Below are positions 1 through 9,690 of a stretch of 64,000 bases of DNA, in pieces (the stretch's first letter is position 1; every line of letters begins with the position of its first letter). Location: NCBI GenBank assembly GCA_029844215.1, contig CM056725.1:42004485-42068484 (forward strand), written 5' to 3'. The DNA comes from Przewalskia tangutica. Its lineage: Eukaryota > Streptophyta > Magnoliopsida > Solanales > Solanaceae. Both the position numbers and the translations under genes were made by a program. The notes beneath the pieces are model-generated. The model did no database searches. It saw only the letters and a program-made list of their open reading frames with translations, and was not told the origin of the DNA.

Positions 1-2665
1 GCATAGCCGACTACTAACACCCAGACTAACAAGGTCATAAATCGTATCATGATATCTGTCTGCACCGATCGCATGATCAAAGCTGTCGCCGCGCATATCA
101 AATGTGCGCGTCTAGCCCGAACTCCCGCGACTCGCGCATAGGCCAATCTCATAGGCCCGCATGAGGTATAACCCGCGTCGAGTAGCACTCCCGGCATCGC
201 CCCGACTCGCGATCCGCGTAGCGCATGACGCGTGACCATAAAGGCCGCACACTAACACGAACTCGTAGCTCCGCATAGGCCCGGGACCGCATGAGGTATT
301 CTCGAATCATGGTCCTGCATCGCTGAGTCTACCCCGCGACGGAGCGGCATTAACCCCGGAAACACGGTGAGTGGTATAATACCAACATAACGGTTTATCG
401 TTTAAACAACATAAGCACAATCGAGAAAACCCCTTTACACAACCATCACGAATACTATCACATGTAGCATCCTAATATGATTACTTATCAAATCAACACG
501 AAGGTATTACACGGCTATCACAAACCAATACAATCAAGTTATCCACACATAAGGTACTTTCTACTATATGATTAACGAGATCGGGTTTTATCCCAAAGTA
601 CTTTATACAATAACTCTTTAAAGATATGTTACTTTCACAAAAGTCACACAATACACGTAGTATATAACAATAGAGTGATTATCTTTTGAAGTAAATCAAA
701 ACACTTCTCTTAGTAAAACCAAGTAACAACATTCTTTTCAAACGCCCAAGTTTGCCTAATTTCAAATGTTCACGTTTCTTATTTTAGAAAGGTTTCGTAG
801 TTCCTAGCCTTATTTATTTAAGAATATAATTCTCTTTTAAACCATCTGAGAAACATAAGCCTTATATGTGAGTAGGATATTCTTGTTTATAACAATCTTA
901 TTACACAAGCCATGACCTAGAAATATCATTTTGTCTCATCTTAGCTTCATGCGGATGGAAGTTTCTCTTAGTTTTAATAATACTTAATTTGTCAAAACAT
1001 TTCCTTTTATTAACGCCGCAGTGGTTTGTCGATACACATTACGATTTCAAATCAAGAAACATTCTTAAGCCGTTATACCTAACTTCCCATAAAGCTAGTA
1101 TAACTCTTAAGTTTTCAAAACCAAGTATTACTTCAAGTTCTTTATTAACACATAACAAGCCGCTTATAGTTTAAATCGATTACCTTTTAAAACCACAAGT
1201 ATTTTCTTACCAACATAAAGTCATATAACCAACTTCCCATAAAGCCGTTATAACACTTTATGTTTTAACCCAATCACATACGTTTAGCACATACGTCTCA
1301 CGATTACATAGTTCACACATATCATGCTAGAAGAGATAGGAAGAGGTTCACATACCTCGCGACGCAGTATCGACTAATAGCAAAACGCTCCAAGTACCTC
1401 AAGTCACTACTCCTTAAGCCAGATCGCGCCACACGTAGTACTTCAACCTATAAGGCCACAAAGCGCTTATTAACATCTAGATCTTATCGTAGAACATTCT
1501 ACGTAAAATTCAGCGACCTCCCACCCCACTTGTGGCGTAAATCTCCTCTCTATCGAGGCCGGCTATCAAGCCAACCGGGGTTTATATCTAACCTGACGTG
1601 TACAATTCTACTTCACGAATGCTACAAGTCTCATCAGTCTGATCTATGTAATTACTGATTCGATTCTTCAGCTTAAGTCAAAAGACATTGAAGCGACTAC
1701 GTTCGATTCTATATATAGTATACTCCAACTATATATTCTAACAACATGTAATTTCCAATTACAATAGGGGGACAAGATAATTACCTCGATAAGCCCATAA
1801 TTATCCGAGTTTAAATGTCGATCCTGAGCAAGGTTTAGCTCCTACTCAGTGCGCTCAGGCCTCCAAACAACCCTTAGAAGTTCTAACCAACTTCTACTAC
1901 TCCAACTAACTAACTATGGAGATTTTCCTTAGGGTTTCGGTTTTGTGGACGGGAAGTATAATAGTATTTCAGGGTTTTTAGTATAGGTATAACCTTAGAA
2001 TACTACAAGGTATATGGCTAAGGTATTTTGGGCATTATAACAATACTTTTGAGAGTATTTCTACCAAGAGGAGGGTATTTATACGAAAACTACTAGGTGG
2101 GTACCCACATTAGCACCACCTGAGAGGGGTGTATACCCTCTACCCCACTGTGGGGAACTCTCGGCCAAGGGAGAGGACTCTCGGCTAAGGCCTCATGAGG
2201 GGAGAAAGAGAGCTTTCAATACTTAGGCAAATTTATGGATGAATTAGTCTTCCAAAGGGTGGGTATTTATAGGACAAGCAAGGCCAACCAATGGCCAAGA
2301 TCTTGCCAAGTCATAGCAAGTGTAGGGCCAAGATCTTGCCAAGTGCACCCTAACCAACTAACACACAAAATATCCTACCAACCCATTGACCACAAAGGCC
2401 TCACTTTCGGCCACCTTTACCGCCCACACTCCACCAATGAGAGGGTGCCAAGTGGCTCCCTCTTGTTGGTCCAACACGTTCGTCTCGGAAAAATCCGCAA
2501 AAATATAAATGACATAGCCGGAATTTTCCCTACGAAGTCGTGGAAAACGTTTCGCCGAAAACGACTCTAACCGGGGTTGTGCACAAAATAAATCGCCAAG
2601 CCAAATCTTCAAGTTCAAATTTTTCTATATGCGTCATTACGCATACTCCAAAATACGGTATAACA
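1..2665 (-). mobile_element. 3' LTR of element A (partial)
   Basis: Reverse complement of the same LTR type seen at 24120-27582. It starts with TGTTATACC at 2665 and runs left off the window, so roughly the last 700-800 bases of the LTR are missing. A promoter region with the inverse of TATAAATA lies at 2264-2271, and a GC-rich block with short degenerate repeats occupies about 1-360. No gene is present. Confidence 0.85.
2264..2271 (-). promoter_or_regulatory. TATA box of the A 3' LTR
   Basis: TATAAATA on the minus strand, about 395 bases inside the LTR, preceded by the CAAGATCTTG-type palindromes found upstream of TATA in the other LTRs. Same layout as the TATA boxes at 8843, 9683, 31142 and 44809. 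Confidence 0.7.
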
Positions 2666-2697
2666 TTCTCCTCCTTAGAAACATTCGTCCGAATGTT
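2666..2697 (-). other. Polypurine tract and adjoining inverted repeat of A
   Basis: On the minus strand an inverted repeat (AACATTCG / CGAATGTT type, 2680-2697) is followed by AAGGAGGAGAA and then directly by the 3' LTR. The purine tract primes plus-strand DNA synthesis in LTR retrotransposons. The inverted repeat recurs before every 3' LTR in the window. Confidence 0.75.
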
Positions 2698-3530
2698 CCT
2701 TCTAAGTCTCAAAACAACGTGCGCCAAAGATAGTCTTCACTACTATACTTACGAACAATCCTTGCCACATGGCCACATAAACAACTTGCGCAAAATACTT
2801 ACATTCAAGTCCACGAGGAAACACCTCTAACATCACCACAAACACCTCTCCGGTCTAAAATATACTTCCTTCAGACCTTCTCTTTACAAAAGAAATGATC
2901 ACATCAATGCTCGCCATACATGCTTGCTTCTTCCCGATACCACTTTTGTCACTTTGCGAGAGGTTCTAGTGTCACTCGGCGACCCAACAAATGGTGCCGA
3001 CTACACGCGATCCCCGAGGATGTCGTACACTTCTTGTACACTCGAACTCTTACCACATTTCGAAATCGCCTTTCCAAAACTGGGTTACTATCTCTAACGT
3101 GGTCATCATTACGAGAACACTGGATGGATCTCCGATACTTTCCGCTCATAACAATACGAAAGACCGGACGTATTGACTCCTAAGTCGGACGACAAAAGCT
3201 AACATATAGGCAACCCGCCTATTCTTCATGAACTTAAAAGGGCCCAGTAACTCGGGCTAAGTTCCTCTCGTTCTCCAAAACTCGCCACACCCAACCCGGT
3301 GGTACTTTCAAGAAGACCGACCGTCAACCTGAACTCTAAGCGCCGCCGATTATCGCCGCGATTTCTCGGTGCGAACCTCTTACGACAAGCTTCACCCTAT
3401 CCACATCTGCTCGAACACGTATGAACCAACTATCGAACGCCAACGCCGAACCAATCGACCGACAACTTACACTTCCGCCCTGCAAGGCGTCACGCGATAT
3501 CCGAACACCGAAATGGTAGCTATAAAACAC
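2698..3530 (-). pseudogene. Decayed integrase C-terminal/chromodomain-side remnant of A
   Basis: On the minus strand about 3420-3520 gives the integrase-end pattern ending in G-R-K-C-type and I-G-W-F-type residues, with stops and frame changes; the equivalent stretches are 14085-14160 in E3 and 23195-23280 in E2. Downstream, toward 2698, lies sequence that aligns with the chromodomain side of those copies but has no open frame. It is the only pol-derived sequence in A, so the element could not supply its own reverse transcriptase. Confidence 0.6.
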
Positions 3531-4260
3531 TTCCCCAACAGAGATAACAATCCCACAACTACCCCGAATCCACACACCGCCCGAGGCGAACGCGGTCTGA
3601 GACTTACGAGTTCTTAACCTGCTGTAAAACTTTTAGAAAATGAAAATAGCCACACTGGCTTCGACATAAGGTGAAGGTAGGCACCGCGGCCTTACAACAT
3701 TTCGATATAACATCTCGCATAACCTCTGCCGAGTGAACGGTCTTTGCTAGAAGACAAGGCGGTGACCTCGCCGGCGACTCATGGTCGAATCGTCCACGAT
3801 TAAATGCGTTGGTTAACTAAACTCGGGCCTAACACCCTCGTGACCCTACCACAAGGCGGGACCACCACAACCGACCCACCACCAAACATGCGCGGGTTGA
3901 CGCCGCAACGGCCTCAACCCGACCCTAGGCCGCTAAACGCTAGTTCTCCAAGGAAAACTCTCACTAATTCACGTTACGAAAACCTAGCGGTCTTCTTAGC
4001 TCAACTACCCTCTTTCATTCCACACTACTCGGGGACTTATCCGTAAACATAGCTCACGTGCACTATGCACTCCTATAAAGGGTCAAACATAAACATACGT
4101 CTTTTACTCGAGATGGCCTTACCTCTAAGGTCTCTACGTATAAAACTCTAAGGCTCACACCTTCTCTATCCCCCAAATCTTACTTGGTTAACTAACCAAG
4201 ATTTCTAATCACAATATACACTCTGCTATCGAACCGACTTAAGATATACTCATCTCATCA
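3531..4260 (-). other. Non-coding spacer of A that stands where pol should be
   Basis: Aligns on the minus strand with 22430-23190 (E2) and 13345-14085 (E3). No frame longer than about 80 codons, and no match to gag, PR, RT or RNase H that I can see. It is shared by all the reduced elements in this window, in part by E4, and is absent from the pol-bearing element I. Confidence 0.65.
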
Positions 4261-4461
4261 TACGTACTAATCTCTGAGGTTAAGGATAAACTCAGATCTC
4301 TTGCTCCACTCCCTTAAGTCGTTCTAATCAAACTGCCCGTAGGCGCTAAGGAAGGTGACGACTACCCATCGATCCTGAAGGCTAAGTCTTCCTACAAGGA
4401 CACTCTTTCGACATCAGACCCTGACGGTCGTAGGTAAAACAAGTACTAACTAAAAGATGAC
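4261..4461 (-). pseudogene. gag 3' part of A with zinc-knuckle remnant
   Basis: On the minus strand 4397-4442 encodes a remnant of the gag zinc knuckle (expected C-x2-C-x4-H-x4-C, which binds RNA). The first and last Cys remain, followed by S-K-E-C-P, but the second Cys reads Tyr, the next Gly reads Asp and the His reads Leu. The gag is cut at 4461 by the solo LTR B; its upstream part resumes at 8055. Confidence 0.6.
4457..4461. repeat. Left target-site duplication of solo LTR B (ATGAC)
   Basis: ATGAC immediately before the LTR; the identical word follows the LTR at 8055-8059. Five bases is the usual length for Ty3/gypsy integration. Confidence 0.93.
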
Positions 4462-7400
4462 TGTTACACCCCGTATTTACAGGACATGGTGTAAGAACGT
4501 ACGTAAGAACTCACAGTGTTAAGATTTGGGACTTGTAAAAAAATTTCTCGGAATTATGAAATTTTCGGAAAATGTTTTATTGTGACGAATGGGAGGGCGA
4601 CACGTGTCACCCCCCTTATAGATGTCTTGGACGAAATGCATGGGCACAAGGGTCATTTGACCCTTGTTAGGAAGACAAGTCTTGCAATGTAGTGAGCTTG
4701 ACAATATTGACTAAGTCAATGGGGCCACATTAGCTTGATATTAATTAAGAGCTCATCCAAACCACCCATTTGTTTATATCATAACCCTCCATTACACTTT
4801 ATAATACTAGTGGTGCAAGACAAGCTTAACACTTAGCCATATTTTCACAAAAATTGAAGGAAGAGCAAGAGATGCTCTCGGGTTCAAGGCTTTGTGAAGA
4901 GCAAAAATTTTCGTTTCTTGTCCTTTAAGCCCACACTTTAAACCAAGGTTCATGAGTGTTATGTAAGTGTATCTCAATAGAAAATCTCGGAAAAAAGATA
5001 GTTTTCGGGTTAGTCGCAAAGTGAAAACCTAGAGACTTTCTAGGTTTTGGATTGTAAGTTGAAGGAAAGTTGTTGGTGTGGTTCTAAGGGTCTCAACAAG
5101 CGGATTGAAGTGTCTTGGAGGGGTTCTAAACTACTAGGAGCGACTTGATTGGAATTGGATTAAGATTCGTTGAGGTATAATTTTGTCCTTTAATGTGTTA
5201 CAAGATTATATGTTTATATTGTTGTTATTAGCTTTACGTGTTGCTAGCATGAAGTTGATTAGTAGAAGTTTATAAGGATTGTGGATTGATTGTAGCATTG
5301 GAAATCCGGAATGTAATATAAGCCATGTTAAGTTGGATTTCAATTTAGTCGTTATTAGAAATCGTCGCATGTTACCTACTTAGAGATTATGGATTGTTAT
5401 AATCAAATACGACTTGATATCATGTTATGCTACCAATTTGGAATGAAATGGAAATTTGATAAGAATTGGTAAGGTTGAACTCAAGGTGGCCGAATTTGGA
5501 CTTTTTAGTTTGTTTTTCATTTGTATTGGACTACTTTCTAAATTGTGAGCCAATTCAAATGTTTAGTTAGTCATTTGTATTGGAGTACCTTATAGAAATT
5601 GTGAGCCAATTGGGGCTGTTTGGTTATTGTATTCGGCCTTGAAAAAGGTGGCAAAGTTAGTAGAAACAAAGAAGGTTCTGTCCGATTTTCCGTAGAATTG
5701 GTGACTTAGCACTTAGAATAATTCTACGTATGAAGTGAGAGGTTAATGGACGTATTGTGACCATTATAGGTTGAAGTACTAAGTATAGCGTATCCTACTT
5801 GGAGAGTGGAATAGCTATCAAGATTGAAGTACTTTGGAGCATTTTGCTACTTGTCGACAATCGTCGCGAGGTATGTGAACCTCTTCCTTCCTTTGGCATG
5901 ATTCTATGTATGGAATATACTTGTGGTATCATTTCATGTTTCCTTCTACTCTTAGAAGTTAAGAGGTAGTTATGTGATTTACTCTATGTAGAACTTTTCC
6001 TATCTTTTGGCGTGACTAGTTGCACGTATGTAGTACTATGAGACGTCTGAGACTATGACATTCTTTACTTGTTTTATGAAATGCCAAGTCGGGTGGGTTA
6101 GGAGATTAACTCACTTCTTTGAAAATAGTAAGGATGTCTTAAGTTGATTTTAAAGTTAAGGGACTTGAAGAGTTTTAAAGTATGTGATACTTGTTCCGTT
6201 TTAAACGTATAAGTCCCTTGGATAGGAAATTGTTTATGGCTAAGGTATAAAGTGAATATAACGGCTTTATGGGAAGTTAGTTATATTTGCCTTATGGAAA
6301 GATAAATGACTTGACTTTAGTGAAAAGGCAACTTGATTTTATGGCATCGCTTGCCTAAGGTTTTATAAGAAAAGAAGTCACTTGTTTTTAGAAGCCGGTA
6401 ATTGTATTTCTAAAAATGTATTGTGACTTGTCTTGAAAGACGGATAGGACTTGATACTATAGTTGTTAGTATCTGGGAAGTTGTAATTGAAAAAGAGTCT
6501 TTCTAAAGGTAGAGTGGCGTGAATGCGTTGGGTTAAATTTCCGGATTTTATATGACATTATCGACCAAGGAATGGGCCGGGCAGTATACCTTTACGGACA
6601 GACTATATGACATTATCGACCAGAACGGGCAGGCGATACCTTTATGGGCGACTATATGACATTATCGACCCGAGAATGGGCGGGCAAGATACCCATAGCG
6701 CACTATATGACATTATCGACCGAGAATGGGCGGGCGATACCTATACGCGCACTATATGACATTATCGACCCGAGAACGGGCCGGGCGGATACCTTTATGG
6801 GCGCACTATATGACATTATCGACCGAGAATGGGCGGGCAAGATACCTTTATGGCGAACTATATGACATTATCGACCTAGGAACGGGCCGGCGGTATACCT
6901 TTATGGGCGGTATATGACATTATCGACCGAGATTGGGCGGCGAGATACCTACGCGCACTATATGACATTATCGACCGAGAACGGGCCGCGATACCTTTAT
7001 GGGCGGTATATGACATTATCGACCGTGAATGGGCGAGCGAGATACCCATACGCGCGAACTATATGACATTATCGACCGAGAATGGGCGGGCGATATATAT
7101 CTGCGCGCACTATATGACATTATCGACCGAGAATGGGCGGGCAAGATACCTTTATGGGCGCACTATATGACATTATCGACCGAGAATGGGCGCAAGATAC
7201 CTATGGGCGCACTATATGACATTATCGACCGAGAATGGGCGGGCGAGATACCTTTACGCGCACTAGATGGCGTTATCGACCCGTGATCGGGCGGGCGAGA
7301 TACCTTTACGCGCACTATGTGACCTTGATCGCGTCTAGATCGGGGGTAGTATAGGTGCCCCTCCTACGTGCGGATTATACTTATGAAAGATAAGTAAGTT

Positions 7401-8054
7401 ATATAGTAATGAACTTAATGATTCTTTTTCTAATAATGTACGTAAGAATGTGGCTGTAAATTTTATTAAGAATGTAAAAGATAATAGGGTGCGATTAAGT
7501 TCATAAGTGGTAATGACACGGCAGGATCTGGTATGTACTTTTTATACTTGTCCTTGTCATTCTTTTGTACAGTTATGGTCTGTTTCTTAGACGTTATTTG
7601 CTCCATATTCGCACTGTTATGCGACCTTCGGGGCTGCGTTAAATGTCCGCAGGTTTTAGGTACCCAGGTTGGTGATCCTTGCTCTTAGGATCTCGGTTCA
7701 GTTGTTGGGAAAAAGCTCCATTTGCTCCGGAGGCTTTATCTCTTGATGCAGTTTTCCACGAAGTAGTTGATTCATGTATATTCGTGGTATGGCGGGGCCC
7801 CGCCACTTGTGTTATTATGTTAAAAACTCTTGAGGTCCAGAGTTACATTTGTGGGTCGGTTGTAAAGAAAGGAGGCAACTGCTTCGGTTGTATATATGTA
7901 TGTCCAGGAAGGTAGCCCTATCGGCTAACCTGTTGTTTTACTTCCAATGTTTCATTTATAAGTTTCATGTATGTTCCGCTGATTTTCTCTGATGTTCACC
8001 TGTAAGGGTGCCCAGGTAGGGCACCAGTCGCGGTCCCGGGGTCGGGTCGTGACA
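4462..8054 (+). mobile_element. Solo LTR, family B (3593 bp)
   Basis: Begins TGTTACACCCCG and ends GTCGTGACA, with the direct repeat ATGAC on both sides (4457-4461 and 8055-8059). No primer-binding site or internal sequence follows the 3' end; the gag of A resumes at once. This is the structure left when two LTRs of one element recombine. The U3 has a G-box palindrome near 4600 and the 3' third holds the 51-bp repeat array. Related LTRs are G, B' and J. Confidence 0.93.
6549..7315 (+). repeat. Minisatellite of about 51 bp, some 15 units, inside LTR B
   Basis: The word TATATGACATTATCGACC recurs 14 times between 6549 and 7230 at a mean spacing near 51 bases, plus one diverged unit near 7263. 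The rest of each unit is GC-rich (GAGAATGGGCGGGC...GATACC). Unit lengths vary by several bases. Open frames across the array simply reflect the repeat and are not genes. The array ends about 740 bases before the 3' end of the LTR. Confidence 0.95.
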
Positions 8055-8059
8055 ATGAC
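8055..8059. repeat. Right target-site duplication of solo LTR B (ATGAC)
   Basis: Identical partner of 4457-4461. Confidence 0.93.
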
Positions 8060-8447
8060 ATTCCCCGGGATGACGTCTGTCACACTGTGAACACTGGGGG
8101 AAAAACTGAATCCGGCTGGCTGGAACCTACGTGTAGCTGTGAATCGGAAGCTCTGGAGCTCTGACCAACTCCTGCATACCCCGAACGTCCTGAACCCTGT
8201 GGAGGACCTTTCTGCACTGGTGGATGTGCATAATCTAATCCGCTGGTGAGGCGACTCGCCTCAAAAGTTACTAAAGGACCTTGCTGCTCTGGCCCTCTCC
8301 TGCCGTCCTTCGTTAACCCGTCGATCTCTACGTTTCTCGGCCTGCTGCGCATAAGCCCGTACACAGGCCATGCTCAAGCCTAACTGAAGAATTACTTTCG
8401 CACAACCCTCTCTTAGATAGTCATCAAGACTCGCGGTACATCGGTAC
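8060..8447 (-). pseudogene. gag middle part of A
   Basis: On the minus strand the reading continues the gag of A between the E2 and B insertions. One frame gives an Arg-rich stretch (A-Q-Q-A-E-K-R-R-D-R-R, near 8300), the next, shifted frame gives the Gly/Ser/Gln-rich stretch usual just before a gag zinc knuckle (for example G-S-G-R-S-G-Y-A-G-V). A frameshift and stops separate them, so the gene is broken. It aligns base by base with 21880-22215 of E2 but looks cleaner. E2 was inserted at 8447/8448. Confidence 0.65.
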
Positions 8448-8765
8448 TGTTATACCCCGTATTTCCAGAGTATGTACGCGGGGACGTACGTAGAAAAGTT
8501 TGTGCCTTAAAGTGCTTGGCCGAATTTTATTTGTGCATAACACCCGGTTAGAGTCGTTTTTCGGCGAAACGTTTTCACAGCTTTCGTAGGGGAATTTCCG
8601 GCGATGTCATTTTTAATTTTTGCGGGTTTTTGCGAGGCGAACATTTTTGTACGAGAGGCGACACTTGTCACCTCCCATCGGAGCACGTTACGGTAAAAGA
8701 GGTGGACGAATTGGCCATTGTTGGTCAAGGGGTTGGTAGGATATTTTGTGGTAGATGGATAAGGT

Positions 8766-8820
8766 GCACTTGGCAAGATCTTGGCCCTACACTTGCCTTG
8801 CACTTGGCAAGATCTTGGCC
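8766..8820 (+). promoter_or_regulatory. Twin promoter repeat with CAAGATCTTG palindrome
   Basis: The 21-base unit GCACTTGGCAAGATCTTGGCC occurs twice, at 8766-8786 and 8800-8820, just upstream of CCATTGGTTGGCC and the TATA box. Each unit centres on the palindrome CAAGATCTTG. The same pair is at 24436-24490. Likely part of the LTR promoter; no binding factor can be named. Confidence 0.6.
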
Positions 8821-8842
8821 ATTGGTTGGCCTTTGCTAGGCC

Positions 8843-8850
8843 TATAAATA
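8843..8850 (+). promoter_or_regulatory. TATA box of the E2 5' LTR
   Basis: TATAAATA about 395 bases into the LTR; transcription would be expected to start about 30 bases on, near the conserved GAAGACTTATTCATCC. Confidence 0.7.
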
Positions 8851-9315
8851 CCACTTTGGAAGACTTATTCATCCTAAAATGTTCTAAGTCTTAGAAATCC
8901 TCCCTCCCTCTTGTTTGACTCTCGCCCAAGAGCCCCCTCCTAGATAGGCCCTTGTGGCGAGAGCCTCCCCTCCCCTGTGGTGTGGCCGTGGGGTACCCCT
9001 GTTATACCCGTAGTTCCGAGGTATGTATGCGAGGGCGTGCGTGCGAGAATCTGACATGAAAGATTGGAAAGGAAGAAAGAGGTGATTTTTCCACGGAAAA
9101 GTTTCCGGTTTTGTGAAGGAAAAAGGTTCGTTAATGGGGAATTGGATTCCCAGTTTGGTATTTGGACTTCTTAGATTATATTAGAATTTTGGAATTTTAT
9201 TTTCTGAAATGGTCACGTGGGGCCCACGGGAGAAATTCTGATTTTGTAGGCCCACTTTGTTTTCGAGATTTTGGCCATTGTGGATATTTTCTAAGATGTT
9301 TTTGGGCCAATAGAA

Positions 9316-9333
9316 GGGTGACACGTGTCACCC
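9316..9333 (+). promoter_or_regulatory. Perfect G-box palindrome in the E3 LTR U3
   Basis: GGGTGACACGTGTCACCC, an 18-base perfect palindrome with the core CACGTG that plant bZIP and bHLH factors bind. Repeated in the 3' LTR near 15138-15155. The same word or a one-base variant (CACTTG or CATGTG) occurs in every other LTR U3 here. Confidence 0.65.
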
Positions 9334-9682
9334 CTTTCAGTGGCTTGGCGAATGGCATTTGTGCACAACACCTTGTTAGAGTCGTTTTTAAACGAAGCGT
9401 TTACATAACTTGCGAGGAAAATTCCGGCTATGTCTTTTCTTATTTTTGCGGATTTTTCCGAGAAACAAAACATTTTGGACCAACGGAGGGTGGCATGTGT
9501 CACCTCACATTGGAAGCAAGTGGGCGGCTTAGGGCGATTGGTGGGCAAGTTGTTGGTAGATATTTGTGTAGATATTTGTGAGGGTTTTAAGGAGTAGGGA
9601 CTAGGGGCACTTGGGCATATCTTGGCCTACACGGGCCGAGCCCTTGGCGAGATCTTGGCCATTGGTTGGCCTTGGCTTGTGC

Positions 9683-9690
9683 TATAAATA
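9683..9690 (+). promoter_or_regulatory. TATA box of the E3 5' LTR
   Basis: TATAAATA 683 bases into the LTR; later than in E2 because of the extra U3 sequence at the start. Its partner in the 3' LTR is at 15516-15523. Confidence 0.7.

Larger units (their letters stand above)
8448..8999 (+). mobile_element. 5' LTR of E2, first part (U3 and TATA)
   Basis: Starts TGTTATACCCCG and matches 24120-24665 of the 3' LTR. Contains the GACACTTGTCACC element, two copies of a promoter repeat at 8766-8786 and 8800-8820, and TATAAATA at 8843-8850. Broken at 9000 by E3; resumes at 18520. Confidence 0.9.

Noticed and set aside
6644..7286. Open frames with a repeating Y-D-I-I-D / Y-M-T-L-S pattern
   Set aside because: They are translations of the 51-bp array in different frames, without a start context or a relative in other LTRs.
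6549..7315. Regular repeats that could suggest a CRISPR array
   Set aside because: Units abut with no unique spacers, drift along their whole length and lie in a plant LTR; no cas genes.
8448..9000. Reading 8448-8999 as a separate short solo element
   Set aside because: It has no LTR 3' end and continues in phase at 18520, so it is half of the E2 5' LTR.
9162..9581. 139-codon frame in the E3 LTR
   Set aside because: Non-coding U3 with promoter palindromes; the copy in the other LTR (15037-15411) is shifted and shorter.
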